Positions 8,140 through 16,846 of a DNA stretch of 53,990 bases are shown here, piece after piece. The DNA lies in NCBI GenBank assembly GCA_011049425.1, contig DSBM01000030.1, positions 1 through 53,990 of the forward strand, written 5' to 3'. The DNA is from Candidatus Aminicenantes bacterium (GTDB lineage: Bacteria; Acidobacteriota; Aminicenantia; UBA2199). Below the pieces are notes generated by a model, which saw only the letters and a list, made by a program, of their open reading frames with translations, did no database searches and was not told the DNA's origin. Positions within the stretch are counted from its first letter, which is position 1. Each line of letters begins with the position of its first letter. The translations under genes were made by a program, and so were the position numbers.

Positions 8140-8843
8140 AGTGAGTTGTCCACCACCCGGTTCTTCAGGTGGGAAATACAACCGGTGATGTCGATGTGTT
8201 TCGGGCACGCCTCCACACAATTGAAAATGGTGTGGCACCGCCACAAACCGTTGCGATCGTTAATGATATCCAGGCGTTCGTCCGTGCCGTCATCCCGGCT
8301 GTCGAAAATGAAGCGATAGGCTTTCAGCAGGGCGGCCGGCCCCAGGTAGTTCTCATTGGCCCAGAGGCTGGGACAGGATGAGGTACACGCTCCGCACAGA
8401 ATACAGTACGCGGATTCCCGAATACGGGAAAACGCCTCGGGACTCTGGAGAAACTCCTTGTCCGGTATCGGCTTGTCGACGACCATGTACGGTTTTACCC
8501 GCTGCAGTTTGTCAAAAAATCCTTCCATATCCACAATCAGGTCTTTAATAATGGGAAAACCGGGCAAAGGTTCGATCTTCAGCTTGTGGCCCCGGAACTG
8601 ATGCATCGGGGTTTCGCAGGCAAGCACGTTTCGCCCGTTGACCTTCATGGCGCATGATCCACAAATGGCACTGCGACAGGAACGCCGGTAGGCCAGGGTC
8701 CCATCGTGGTGCCAATGGATCTCGTTCAGGATATCCAGGATGGTGGAATCCCCGGACACATCTAGGCGATACGTCCGCCAACGGGGTTTTTCATCCTTTG
8801 CCGGTTGATAACGCAGTATCTTTACAATGACTGATTCTTTCAT
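8136..8843 (-). CDS. sdhB: Succinate dehydrogenase/fumarate reductase iron-sulfur subunit
   Basis: A 235-residue subunit that carries electrons from the SdhA flavin to the membrane quinone site. It holds the [2Fe-2S] cysteines CRSAICGSCAMKVNGRNVLAC in the N-terminal ferredoxin domain. The C-terminal domain has CILCGACTSSCP (for [4Fe-4S]) and CHTIFNCVEACPKHID, which complete the [4Fe-4S] and [3Fe-4S] sets. The order and length match SdhB. The gene lies 9 bases after sdhA with GGAGGCC before the ATG, and its stop overlaps a small ORF that leads to galE. Confidence 0.96.
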   Translation of the reverse strand: MKESVIVKILRYQPAKDEKPRWRTYRLDVSGDSTILDILNEIHWHHDGTLAYRRSCRSAICGSCAMKVNGRNVLACETPMHQFRGHKLKIEPLPGFPIIKDLIVDMEGFFDKLQRVKPYMVVDKPIPDKEFLQSPEAFSRIRESAYCILCGACTSSCPSLWANENYLGPAALLKAYRFIFDSRDDGTDERLDIINDRNGLWRCHTIFNCVEACPKHIDITGCISHLKNRVVDNSL

Positions 8844-8852
8844 GATGGCCTC

Positions 8853-10592
8853 CTAGTACTTGCGTTCCTGGGGCGGGAAGCGATCCATATAAATCACAAC
8901 TTCCTTGTCATGACTCAAGCGAACTCCTGAATCGGTTTTCCAGGCCAGGGTATGTGCCAACCATTTCTGATCGTCCCGCTTGGGATAATCTGTACGGAAA
9001 TGCGCGCCCCGGGACTCGGTCCGTACCAGCGCCCCTTCTACGATGACCTCGGAGAAATTCAACAGATGCCCCACTTCCAGGGCTTCGATGAGGTCCAGAT
9101 TAAAAGGCTGGTCCGCATCGTCTATGCGAACATTGCGGTAACGCTGCTGGAGTTCCCGAACCGTTTTCTGCAATTGCCCCAGGCCCTCGGCGTTACGGAA
9201 CACACCGGCGTGACGGGTCATGTTTTCCTGGAGTTCTTCCCGAAGCCGCGCGTGCCTTTCCGTTCCGTTGCCTCCCGAGATCAAACGCTCGATTCGTTCT
9301 GTCGCTCGATCCAGGGGATTGGAAGACACAGGGGAAAATCCGGCTTGACGAATAAAACCGGTCATGCGCCCGCCGGCCAACCGCCCGAAAGTGGCGGCGT
9401 CCTGGAGAGAGTTGGTTCCCAGTCGATTGGCCCCGTGAAGCGACAGGCAGGAAGCCTCCCCGGCGGTGTACAGGCCCGTGACCACGTCTCCGGCCGCATT
9501 GAAAATCACTTCCGTATGGATGTTGGCCGGGATTCCTCCCATGGAGTAATGGGCCGTGGGCTGAATGGGAACCGGGGCTTCAATGGCATCCACCTTGAGG
9601 TAGTTCAAGGCCAGTTCCCATACCTGGGGCAGGCGGTCCATGATCTTTTCCCGCCCCAGGTGGCGCAGGTCCAGATAGACATAATCCATGCCGCCCACAC
9701 CCCGGCCCTCGTTGATTTCCGTTTGCTCGGCCCGGGAAACCAAGTCGCGCGGAGCCAGTTCCATCTTTTCCCTGGCATAGGTTGCCATGAAGCGGTCTCC
9801 CTTGCCGTTTAAGAGGTAGCCGCCTTCTCCGCGAGCCGCCTCAGACAACAGGATACCGTGCTTGTACAGGCCGGTGGGATGAAATTGAACGAACTCCATA
9901 TCTTCCAGCGGCAGCCCGGCCTCCAGGATCAGAGACAGGCTGTCCCCGGTATTGGCATGCGCGTTGGATGTGATTTTAAATGCGCGGCCGTAACCGCCCG
10001 TGGCCAACAGCACGGCTTTGGCGTGAAACACGTGCAATCCCCCGTGGCGGATGTCCCAGGCCACGACGCCGCGGGATACATGGTCCTCGATCATCAAAGA
10101 CACCGCCTGGAACTCGTTGAAAAAATGCACGCGGTGGCGCACGCATTGTTCGTACAGGGTATGAAGCAACACATGCCCGGTAATGTCGGCGGAAAAGCAG
10201 GCGCGGGGGGAGCTGTGTCCGCCGAACGGCCGCTGATTGATGCGTCCGTCTTCTGTTCGGGAGAACGGTACACCCAGATGCTCGAAATCATACACGGTTT
10301 TGCGCGCTTCCTGCACGAACAGCTCAATCACATTCTGGTCTCCCAGGTAGTCGCTGCCCTTGATCGTGTCGAACATGTGCAGTTCCAGGGAGTCTTCCGC
10401 CACATTGGCCAGGGCCGCGGCAATGCCGCCCTGTGCGGCCCCGGAATGGGAGCGGGTGGGATAGACTTTGGTCAGCACCGCCACCTCGATGCCGTTGCGG
10501 GCCAGTTCCAGCGCGGCCCGGAGACCGGCGAGCCCGGCGCCCACAACCACGGCATCGATCTGGTGCATATGTCTGGCTTCTTCTGGTCTCAT
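8853..10592 (-). CDS. sdhA: Succinate dehydrogenase/fumarate reductase flavoprotein subunit
   Basis: Catalytic subunit, 579 residues, oxidising succinate to fumarate at a covalently bound FAD. The ATG at 10592 overlaps the sdhD stop as ATGA and has GGAGGAG upstream; the frame is open further upstream but that part is the sdhD region. Visible marks are the dinucleotide loop [14 protein letters not shown] (residues 15-28), [11 protein letters not shown] with the likely flavinylated His49, [13 protein letters not shown] with the active-site His, [10 protein letters not shown] and the HYSMGGI active-site region. [13 protein letters not shown] is the C-terminal FAD contact. Confidence 0.96.
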   Translation of the reverse strand: MRPEEARHMHQIDAVVVGAGLAGLRAALELARNGIEVAVLTKVYPTRSHSGAAQGGIAAALANVAEDSLELHMFDTIKGSDYLGDQNVIELFVQEARKTVYDFEHLGVPFSRTEDGRINQRPFGGHSSPRACFSADITGHVLLHTLYEQCVRHRVHFFNEFQAVSLMIEDHVSRGVVAWDIRHGGLHVFHAKAVLLATGGYGRAFKITSNAHANTGDSLSLILEAGLPLEDMEFVQFHPTGLYKHGILLSEAARGEGGYLLNGKGDRFMATYAREKMELAPRDLVSRAEQTEINEGRGVGGMDYVYLDLRHLGREKIMDRLPQVWELALNYLKVDAIEAPVPIQPTAHYSMGGIPANIHTEVIFNAAGDVVTGLYTAGEASCLSLHGANRLGTNSLQDAATFGRLAGGRMTGFIRQAGFSPVSSNPLDRATERIERLISGGNGTERHARLREELQENMTRHAGVFRNAEGLGQLQKTVRELQQRYRNVRIDDADQPFNLDLIEALEVGHLLNFSEVIVEGALVRTESRGAHFRTDYPKRDDQKWLAHTLAWKTDSGVRLSHDKEVVIYMDRFPPQERKY

Positions 10593-10969
10593 TGTGATAC
10601 TCCTCCGGGATAACCCGCGTTCAGTACAGTCGAAGTACCTCCGTAAAGCAGGAGCAAACCCAGCAGTAAAAGAATCGCGGCCAGCACCAGGCGTGGCGCC
10701 CGCTGGTGAATATAGTCTTCCGTCACCATCCACACGCCGTTCAGGCCGTGGAAAAGCGCGGTGACAAGAAACAGGATCTGGGCAAGGTTGAACCAGGGTG
10801 AAGCCATCTTGGCAATGATCCTGTCATAAGTTATGGTCCCGTCACCAATGAAGTGATAGGTCACGTAATGGATGATCAGCAACACAAAAATAACCACTGC
10901 CGATACACGTTGCAGCAACCAGAGCATTCCGCCCCGGCGCGAAGTTTCACGATAGTTTTTTCCCGGCAT
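10589..10969 (-). CDS. sdhD: Succinate dehydrogenase membrane anchor subunit
   Basis: A 126-residue protein with three hydrophobic helices (about 15-40, 58-80, 92-112). It anchors SdhAB and helps bind haem b and quinone. [20 protein letters not shown] and [14 protein letters not shown] place histidines at the usual haem and quinone positions. [12 protein letters not shown] near the start matches the 'W..QR.tg' motif of the family. The next gene, sdhA, overlaps its stop by four bases; sdhC lies 12 bases upstream. Confidence 0.88.
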   Translation of the reverse strand: MPGKNYRETSRRGGMLWLLQRVSAVVIFVLLIIHYVTYHFIGDGTITYDRIIAKMASPWFNLAQILFLVTALFHGLNGVWMVTEDYIHQRAPRLVLAAILLLLGLLLLYGGTSTVLNAGYPGGVSQ

Positions 10970-10981
10970 TGTCCTCTCCGT

Positions 10982-11356
10982 TCAGTGAATATGGCCGATA
11001 ATGACCGCACTGCCCGCAGCCCACAACAGAAAGGCCACGGCGATCAAAACAAAGAACAGTTTCTTCTGGGCCAGGGACCCGCCGAAGAAATCCACGATGA
11101 TCACCCGGACTCCGTTAAAGGCATGGTACAGGATGACGCCCCACAGCCCCGCTTCCAGGATGCGGAAAAGCGGAGACGTGAGAAAGGCCATCAGCTTGTT
11201 AAAAGATTCCGGACCCAGTGTGAGGGTATGAATGACCCAGACATGCAAGCAAAGGTAGAAGATCAGCGCCAGTCCCGACAATCGGTGCAAAAGCCAGGCC
11301 CATGAGCCGACAAAATGTGTGTAGGACAAATCATAGGGTTTTCGCGGTTTGTACAA
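10982..11356 (-). CDS. sdhC: Succinate dehydrogenase cytochrome b subunit, TTG start
   Basis: A 124-residue three-helix anchor. The start is TTG at 11356, preceded five bases earlier by AAGGAGGTGA, a near-perfect ribosome binding site, and there is no ATG nearby. LLHRLSGLALIFYLCLHVWVIH is the SdhC first-helix motif (H-R-x-S/T-G) and LYHAFNGVRVIIVDFFG carries the haem-ligand-type His followed by R and D. Third span: FFVLIAVAFLLWAAGSAVII. It is the first gene of the sdhCDAB order and shares a short divergent region with the diguanylate cyclase. Confidence 0.92.
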   Translation of the reverse strand: MYKPRKPYDLSYTHFVGSWAWLLHRLSGLALIFYLCLHVWVIHTLTLGPESFNKLMAFLTSPLFRILEAGLWGVILYHAFNGVRVIIVDFFGGSLAQKKLFFVLIAVAFLLWAAGSAVIIGHIH

Positions 11357-11393
11357 CTCGTCACCTCCTTAATCGTTTCACGTCCACGTTACA

Positions 11394-11434
11394 AAAAGGT
11401 ACATCCATTCTATAATGCAAAAAGAAAAGGTACA
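11394..11434. promoter_or_regulatory. Divergent control region between sdhC and the diguanylate cyclase, with a 10-base direct repeat
   Basis: The 119-base region 11357-11475 holds AAAAGGTACA twice (11394-11403 and 11425-11434), 31 bases apart, which is about three helical turns. Between the copies is a TATAAT-like sequence that reads as TATAAT on plus (11411-11416, with TTACAA at 11389-11394) and as TATAGA on minus (11414-11409). Either strand could use it, so which promoter serves sdh is unclear. The paired repeat looks like a site for a dimeric regulator. Confidence 0.4.
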
Positions 11435-11440
11435 ATCGGT

Positions 11441-11469
11441 TTGACATTTTCCCCGAGAAAAAATATTTT
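11441..11469 (+). promoter_or_regulatory. Promoter of the diguanylate cyclase, leaderless geometry
   Basis: TTGACA (11441-11446), 17-base spacer, TATTTT (11464-11469), then six bases to the ATG at 11476. No ribosome binding site fits between. Transcription would begin at or next to the start codon. Confidence 0.6.
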
Positions 11470-11475
11470 GAAACC

Positions 11476-12642
11476 ATGACCGGCGAGATGCCCGCAACGC
11501 CTGCCGAACCGCTGGACCCCGAAAACCTGGCGGAGTTGCAGATACGAGACAAAAACCGCTGGCTGATCAACCTGCGCTGGGTTTTCGCGGGTATCCTCGT
11601 TTTGCTGTGGGGACTGGTATCACTCTTTCCGCAACCCGGATTCGCTCACCCGGACCAACTCCTCCTGGTTGTTGCACTGTTGATCATGGGCAACCTGATG
11701 CTGCTGTGGTGGTTGCAAAAACCCGCATGCGCATCCGGAAACGCCTACCGCCACCTGTACCAGCTAACCTCCCTGCAATTGGACTTTGACCTGGCGGCGA
11801 TCGCAATCGTGGTGTACTTGACCCACCCCGTCAACAACCCGCTCTGGGTTCTCTTTATTTTCCACATCGTGGTTTCCGTGTTTTTTCTGGTTTTTGAGAA
11901 AGCGTTGCGCAACACCCTGGCCATCATGTTTTTGTTCACACTGTTCGTGTTGCTGAGCGACGGGCTGTTGCTTTCTCAAGCGCAGTTGATCCGGCTGTTG
12001 TTGAGCAACCTGCTTTTCCTACTGGCTTTCCTGCTCTCTTACAGAACGGCCCGCCACGCCTTCCGCAAGGAGAGGCTTTTTCAGGATCTGCTGGAGAAAA
12101 CACGGGAACTATCGGTAGCCGACGGCTTGACCGGCCTGTTCAACCAGACCCACTTTTTTCATTTACTCACGAAACAGATCACGGAATCCCGCGCACGGAA
12201 CCGTCCATTCTCTCTGGTCATTTTCGATGTAGATAACTTCAAGAACTACAATGACCGTAATGGACACATCCGTGGTTCCCTCGCCCTGCAACAGCTGGGA
12301 AAAATCATGAAGCGTGCTTTCCGCAAAAGCGACATTCTGGCAAAATACGGAGGAGACGAATTCGTAATGATTCTGCCGGGAACAGATAAGGTCGGAGCTT
12401 ACCTGGCCGCGGAGCGATTGAGGGAGCGGGTGGAAAAAGAAGTGTTCAGCGGAGGTGAATTTCAGCCTCAGGGCCGGGTGACCATCTCGTTGGGCATCTC
12501 CAGCTTCCCCGAACACGGGGACACGGAAGACACCGTTCTCGACCGCGCGGACCGGGCCATGTACGTTTCAAAGGAAACCGGCCGCAACCGCACCACCATT
12601 TACTCGTCCGATCTGGAGAACCTGGACCTGGAAGATGTTTGA
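11476..12642 (+). CDS. Membrane-bound diguanylate cyclase (GGDEF)
   Basis: A 388-residue enzyme that makes c-di-GMP from two GTP. About six membrane helices fill residues 25-190 (for example LINLRWVFAGILVLLWGLVSLF and LLLVVALLIMGNLMLLWWL), followed by a short coiled linker (RKERLFQDLLEKTRELSVADGLTGLFNQ). The cyclase domain shows VIFDVDNFKNYND, then the active-site loop YGGDEF (G292) and, five residues ahead of it, R283-K-S-D286, the RxxD product-inhibition site. ISLGISSFP and DRADRAMYVSKETGRN complete it. All catalytic residues are present, so it should be active and feedback-inhibited. The N-terminal sensor region is not one I recognise. Confidence 0.92.
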   Translation: MTGEMPATPAEPLDPENLAELQIRDKNRWLINLRWVFAGILVLLWGLVSLFPQPGFAHPDQLLLVVALLIMGNLMLLWWLQKPACASGNAYRHLYQLTSLQLDFDLAAIAIVVYLTHPVNNPLWVLFIFHIVVSVFFLVFEKALRNTLAIMFLFTLFVLLSDGLLLSQAQLIRLLLSNLLFLLAFLLSYRTARHAFRKERLFQDLLEKTRELSVADGLTGLFNQTHFFHLLTKQITESRARNRPFSLVIFDVDNFKNYNDRNGHIRGSLALQQLGKIMKRAFRKSDILAKYGGDEFVMILPGTDKVGAYLAAERLRERVEKEVFSGGEFQPQGRVTISLGISSFPEHGDTEDTVLDRADRAMYVSKETGRNRTTIYSSDLENLDLEDV

Positions 12643-12647
12643 CCCCC

Positions 12648-13208
12648 TCACTCCTCGGAATATCGCTCCAGCAACATGATCTTTTTCAAAGGATGGCGCT
12701 CGGGTCGTTCGCGCTCGCTGACCAGTTGAGACGCGTTCAACAAATCTTCAGGGTTTTTTGCCCTCTGTCCACAAATTAACAGCGTAACCAACATCTGATC
12801 CTGCGGAATTTCCAGGATTTCACGCACGAGATCTGTCTTGAATCCGGCGATGGCATGGGCCACCAGCCCCAGCTCCGTGGCTTTCAGCATAAGCAGGGCC
12901 GTGGCCATACCGGTATCAAAGAGGTAGTACTCCCGCCCTTTCACGACGCAATCATCTTTCTTGCGGGCACAAACCGCGATCACGAGCGAAGCATGATGAG
13001 CCCATTCGTTGCCTTTTGAGAAAACCTGCTTCAGCGCTTCCAACCGGGCCTGATCCCGGACGAACACGAACCGCCAGGGCTGATTGTTAAAGCAGGAAGG
13101 GGCCAATGAAGCCGCCCGGACCATTTCCTCGACATCCGATACGCTTACGGATACCTGCTCAAGCGCACGCAAAGAGCGCCTCGTTTTCAAAACCTTTTCC
13201 AGATCCAT
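12648..13208 (-). CDS. Nitroreductase-family FMN oxidoreductase
   Basis: A 186-residue flavin enzyme; the family reduces nitro groups, quinones or other acceptors with NAD(P)H. The ATG at 13208 follows GAAAGGAGGCGAT. KTRRSLRALEQVSVS is the FMN-phosphate motif near the N terminus, APSCFNNQPWRFVFV is the second FMN contact (family: 'aPS..N.QPw.f'), and FDTGMATALLMLKATELGLVAHAIAGF is the helix with the conserved Gly. The C-terminal segment is shorter than in NfsB-type enzymes, so the substrate is uncertain. It ends 5 bases from the diguanylate cyclase stop, converging on it. Confidence 0.85.
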   Translation of the reverse strand: MDLEKVLKTRRSLRALEQVSVSVSDVEEMVRAASLAPSCFNNQPWRFVFVRDQARLEALKQVFSKGNEWAHHASLVIAVCARKKDDCVVKGREYYLFDTGMATALLMLKATELGLVAHAIAGFKTDLVREILEIPQDQMLVTLLICGQRAKNPEDLLNASQLVSERERPERHPLKKIMLLERYSEE

Positions 13209-13335
13209 ATCGCCTCCTTTCCACTACGGTGCAAGCAGCACCACGCCGCTTAGTATGCACTCTCCATAAGGCGGCTTCAAGCAAATCGCGCAAGTCGCTT
13301 GCCGACCGCGTGGCAATTGCTCTCTGCGCGCAGCC

Positions 13336-13365
13336 TTGACATTGTTTCGGTCTTTCATTTATAGT
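13336..13365 (+). promoter_or_regulatory. Promoter of pepD
   Basis: TTGACA (13336-13341), 18-base spacer, TATAGT (13360-13365). The start site would fall near 13372, so an in-frame GTG at 13368 is excluded and AGGAG (13381-13385) is the ribosome binding site for the ATG at 13392. Confidence 0.65.
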
Positions 13366-13391
13366 CGGTGGTTGACATAAAGGAGAATAGC

Positions 13392-14852
13392 ATGAATATC
13401 AACCACGCCAAGACCCAGGAGATCCTGGATGTTTTCGAAAAGATCGCGGCCATCCCCCGGTGTTCCAAGCACGAGGAAAAGATCGGTCGCTGGCTTATGG
13501 ACTGGGCGGCCGAAAACGAGTTTCCCGCCCGCATGGATGATGTAGGCAACATCGTTATTGAGGTTCCGGCTTCGCCGGGATACGAGGATGTGCTCTCGGT
13601 TGTATTGCAAGGCCATCAGGACATCGTGTGCGAGAAAACCAAGACATCCACTCACGATTTTTCCAAAGATCCCATTCGCTTTGTATATGACGGGGATTGG
13701 CTTACGGCGGACGAAACCACGCTTGGTGCCGACAATGGAATCGCCATCGCCATGGCCATGGTCATGGCCACGGATAAAGACACACCCCATCCCCCCCTGG
13801 AGTTGCTGTTTACAGTTGATGAAGAAACCGGCCTGACCGGGGCCAATGCGCTGCAGCCCGGTTTCATCAAGGGCAAGATCCTCATCAACATCGATTCCGA
13901 AGACGAAGGCATCTTTACCGTCGGCTGTGCCGGCGGCATCAACACTTCCCTTAGCCTGCCCATGGTTCCAGTTGATCTTGGGCAAAAACACGTAACCTTG
14001 AGGCTTGAGGCCGGCAACATGAAAGGCGGCCATTCCGGCATCGACATCGCCCTGGGCAAGGCAAACGCCATTATCGTCATGGGCCGGCTGCTTCGCGAAG
14101 TGGCCAAGTCGGTCAAGTTCCTGTTGGTAGACATCAAGGGCGGAAGCGCGCACAACGCCATCCCGCGCGATTGCGAAGCCATAATCGCGGTGCCGGAGGA
14201 AGCCCGTGAACAGGTCACCGGGATTGTCCGGGATTTCGAAGCCGTGGTGAAAAAAGAGTATCGCAGCAATGAACCCAACCTCTTCCTGAGTGCGGAAAAA
14301 ATTGATCCGCCTGGAGCTGGAGCCTACTCCAGCGCCACCACCTCGCGGGCCATCCAGATGATTCTGGCCATGCCCCACGGCGTAGCCGCCATGTCTCCGG
14401 ACATTGAAGGACTGGTAGAAACTTCCAACAACTTCGCCAATATCCGCATTGAAGAAAACATCATGCGCGTTCTGAGCAGCCAGCGGAGCTCTGTGATGTC
14501 CCGCTTGGAAGCCCATACCGCCCGTATTGAGTCGGTCGCACTGCTGGCGGGCGGTCACGCCCTGAGCGGTGAAGGCTATCCACCCTGGCCGCCCGACATG
14601 GATTCCGCCCTGTTGAAGCGCAGCATCAAAGTGTACCAGAAACTGTTCAACAAGGAGCCCGTGGTCGAAGTGATCCACGCCGGTCTGGAATGCGGCATAA
14701 TCGGGGACAAATACCCGGGCATGGACATGATCTCAATCGGCCCCACCCTCAAGTATCCCCATTCCCCTGACGAAAAAGTATCCGTCAGTGACATCGGCAA
14801 AATCTGGGACTTCGTGGCAGCGCTGTTTGCGGACCTCAAGTCCGAAGCGTAA
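13392..14852 (+). CDS. pepD: Aminoacyl-histidine dipeptidase (PepD, M20 family)
   Basis: A 486-residue cytoplasmic zinc peptidase that hydrolyses Xaa-His and other dipeptides. Metal and catalytic residues are visible: GHQDIVCEK (H75), TLGADNGIAIAM (bridging D114), FTVDEETGLTGA (E144 base, E145 ligand), NIDSEDEG (D168) and, near the C terminus, YPHSPDEKVSV with the last His. GGHSGIDI marks the lid/dimerisation domain. NHAKTQEILDVFEKIAAIPRCSKHEEKI matches the PepD N terminus. A promoter and SD lie upstream, and a hairpin terminator lies just after the stop. Confidence 0.94.
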   Translation: MNINHAKTQEILDVFEKIAAIPRCSKHEEKIGRWLMDWAAENEFPARMDDVGNIVIEVPASPGYEDVLSVVLQGHQDIVCEKTKTSTHDFSKDPIRFVYDGDWLTADETTLGADNGIAIAMAMVMATDKDTPHPPLELLFTVDEETGLTGANALQPGFIKGKILINIDSEDEGIFTVGCAGGINTSLSLPMVPVDLGQKHVTLRLEAGNMKGGHSGIDIALGKANAIIVMGRLLREVAKSVKFLLVDIKGGSAHNAIPRDCEAIIAVPEEAREQVTGIVRDFEAVVKKEYRSNEPNLFLSAEKIDPPGAGAYSSATTSRAIQMILAMPHGVAAMSPDIEGLVETSNNFANIRIEENIMRVLSSQRSSVMSRLEAHTARIESVALLAGGHALSGEGYPPWPPDMDSALLKRSIKVYQKLFNKEPVVEVIHAGLECGIIGDKYPGMDMISIGPTLKYPHSPDEKVSVSDIGKIWDFVAALFADLKSEA

Positions 14853-14866
14853 AACACGCAATGAAG

Positions 14867-14910
14867 CCGGCGGGCGACATCCCGCGCCCGCCGGTCAGGT
14901 CTTTTTTTTT
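14867..14910 (+). terminator. Hairpin terminator after pepD
   Basis: CCGGCGGGCG (14867-14876) pairs perfectly with CGCCCGCCGG (14885-14894) around an eight-base loop. A T-run begins at 14902, seven bases past the stem. The T-run also encodes the lysine tail of the opposing gene. Confidence 0.6.
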
Positions 14911-15944
14911 GCTCGCTGCTGAATAAAGCTCAGGGCCAGCCCGCGGATTACCGGGCTGGCGTTCTTGTTGGCCTGCAGCATCCGCAGATCACGTTCGTGT
15001 AGTTTTTTTATGAATCCCAGTGCGTCTTTAACCGGAGTTTTGGGGTTGTTGAGCAGTTCCACTACCAGGTTGTAGTTTTTCGTCCACTCCCGGTTGGCGG
15101 CGATACGTTGAATGATATCTCCCGAAATGCTGCGGTTTCGTACCACCAGCAGCACTTCGTCCTCGCTGATCTTCGGACTCTCTATCACAGCCACAGAGAC
15201 CATCTTGTTGGCGTCGCGAATCAGGATCAAGCGTTCCGTTTTGCTCCCGGTCAGGGCCAGTTTGATGCGATCTGAGACGGGCATCTGATTGATACGCTGC
15301 AACGTGGTCTGCACCTGCTCTTCGATCAGTTCGTCCAGATTGTCGCTATCTTCCCCTTGAGCCCGTTCCGTTTGCTCTTCACTGATTGCTTCCTTCAAAT
15401 CCTCAATCACCTCATCCGCCGGAATCTCCTGCGCCGGGACATCGCTCAGGTAGCTTTTGTGGATATCCTGGATCCGTGCCTGGATAAAGGAGCCGCAAGC
15501 GGGGTTTGCGGCCATGACATCCATGATTCCGGGATAGGCGATCAACTTGATCTGGTTTTCGAGAAGACACTCCAGCATGGTTTCATCGCCGTGTTGGGCG
15601 ATTTTTTTTAAAAACTCCGGTGGCAGAGACTGATTGTGAACCGCGCCGGCAATGGCTTCCATGTCTTTGCGGTTCACGCCGTCCACCATCACGTAATAAG
15701 CCACCCGGTGATCGCAGTTGCGCTTACGCACGTATGTGGACTTGGTTCCCGGAGACAACTCATTCAGGAGCTGGCGGGCCCTTGCGGAATTCTCCGGGTT
15801 TTTCATGCAATAGACGAGGGCTTCCAGATATTCCTCCTCGGTCAGGGGCAACTGACGGGAAAGCAGCATGGCCGTCAGATCCGCACCCGCATCAGCGGAA
15901 ACCACCTGCTCAACCAGCGGATTACGGGACAGGATCGTGCTCAT
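14895..15944 (-). CDS. Unrecognised alpha-helical protein with an acidic linker
   Basis: About 349 residues from the ATG at 15944, which lies inside the rodZ-like end; a GTG at 15980 is an alternative and no strong ribosome site picks either. The sequence is nearly all helical, with repeated short helices (LTEEEYLEALVYCMKN, PPEFLKKIAQHGDETMLECLLEN, ILLVVRNRSISGDIIQRIAANREWTKNYNLVVELLNNPKTP) that resemble HEAT/ARM-like or DUF2336-type repeats. A very acidic stretch (EEQTERAQGEDSDNLDELIEE) separates two halves. The end is basic (RAKKKT). No signal peptide or catalytic motif. It overlaps the rodZ-like gene, so the two are likely a functional pair. Confidence 0.65.
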   Translation of the reverse strand: MSTILSRNPLVEQVVSADAGADLTAMLLSRQLPLTEEEYLEALVYCMKNPENSARARQLLNELSPGTKSTYVRKRNCDHRVAYYVMVDGVNRKDMEAIAGAVHNQSLPPEFLKKIAQHGDETMLECLLENQIKLIAYPGIMDVMAANPACGSFIQARIQDIHKSYLSDVPAQEIPADEVIEDLKEAISEEQTERAQGEDSDNLDELIEEQVQTTLQRINQMPVSDRIKLALTGSKTERLILIRDANKMVSVAVIESPKISEDEVLLVVRNRSISGDIIQRIAANREWTKNYNLVVELLNNPKTPVKDALGFIKKLHERDLRMLQANKNASPVIRGLALSFIQQRAKKKT

Positions 15945-16743
15945 GAGTCTGTGTTTGGAATGGAGAAAGGGGTTGTACACGGACCGTTACCGGGTGGCTC
16001 TGTGACCGATAACCGGATTCCTCCCGCCCGTTCAAGGTCAGCTTGACCACCGAGGGATCTCCCAGGCTGAGTTGAAGATCGTATCCATTCACCACGAATT
16101 CTTCACCGGGCAGAAACACCCGCGATATCTCCACCCGCCCCCCGCGGCGAACCTGCGCCCAGCAGCGGGAGGAAAACCGTGCATATATGGCGGCGGGAGG
16201 GGTGGCAACACCCCAGACCCGGGTTTCCTGATCCAACCAGGTGCAAAGACTGCCTTTACGCCGGGGCTCGACAGGCGTTTGCAATCCGGGCTGCATCCAT
16301 CCCGGCTCAAAAGCCGCGCCGGTTAAGTGGAAATCGGGCGCAGCGGCAAACCAGTTAAACACACGATTGCGGTTTGTCGCAAAGAGAAATGCCGCGGCAA
16401 CCACCAGCAGCAATACAACCAGCAGGAACCTCAGCCGGTAGCGGCGACGGAACCGATATACCTGGATTTTCTCAACAGTATGGGCGGCATGGCCTTCTCC
16501 GGTTGGAGAGGAAGGCGGTTGAATCGGGTACCGGGCCAAAAACGATGCGGGATCCTCTCCCAAAGCCCGCAGGTACTCACGGATAAAATGATGGCGATAA
16601 AACTGCCCCCGAACGGAATGAAAATCACCCGCTTCCATTTCCGAGAGTACGCGTTCAGATATCCGGGTACGGCGGGAAAGTTCCTCCAGGGAACACTCGT
16701 GACTGACGCGGATCTCCCGCAAAGCCTCTCCGACTTTCTCCAT
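15922..16743 (-). CDS. RodZ-like helix-turn-helix membrane protein
   Basis: A 273-residue single-pass protein. Residues 1-75 are an Xre-type helix-turn-helix of the RodZ kind (EALREIRVSHECSLEELSRRTRISERVLSEME, then the conserved REYLRALGEDP). A membrane span lies near residues 104-124 (LRFLLVVLLLVVAAAFLFAT) after a basic patch (RFRRRYRLR). The outer part (about 190-255) contains CWAQVRRGGRVEISRVFLPGEEFVV, the start of the DUF4115 beta domain. RodZ links MreB to the cell-wall machinery and cell shape. No other shape genes are in view, so the symbol is withheld. The promoter geometry suggests a leaderless message. Confidence 0.8.
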   Translation of the reverse strand: MEKVGEALREIRVSHECSLEELSRRTRISERVLSEMEAGDFHSVRGQFYRHHFIREYLRALGEDPASFLARYPIQPPSSPTGEGHAAHTVEKIQVYRFRRRYRLRFLLVVLLLVVAAAFLFATNRNRVFNWFAAAPDFHLTGAAFEPGWMQPGLQTPVEPRRKGSLCTWLDQETRVWGVATPPAAIYARFSSRCWAQVRRGGRVEISRVFLPGEEFVVNGYDLQLSLGDPSVVKLTLNGREESGYRSQSHPVTVRVQPLSPFQTQTHEHDPVP

Positions 16744-16752
16744 GATAGATAT

Positions 16753-16780
16753 ATTGTAGAAAAAGCAATCGGGATGTCAA
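16753..16780 (-). promoter_or_regulatory. Promoter of the RodZ-like gene, near-leaderless geometry
   Basis: Read on minus: TTGACA (16780-16775), 16-base spacer, TACAAT (16758-16753), then nine bases to the ATG at 16743. The intervening bases are ATATCTATC, with no ribosome binding site. Confidence 0.6.
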
Positions 16781-16846
16781 CCGGGAAAAGTTGGAGAAAA
16801 GGTGTCAGGTTACGGGGTAGGGGCGGTTCGCTGTGAGAAATGAGGA

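Noticed and set aside
13359-14678. A 439-codon open frame on the minus strand opposite pepD
   Set aside because: It is the antisense of a clear M20 peptidase with all metal ligands; low-complexity, no family motifs, no ribosome site. Typical shadow in GC-rich DNA.
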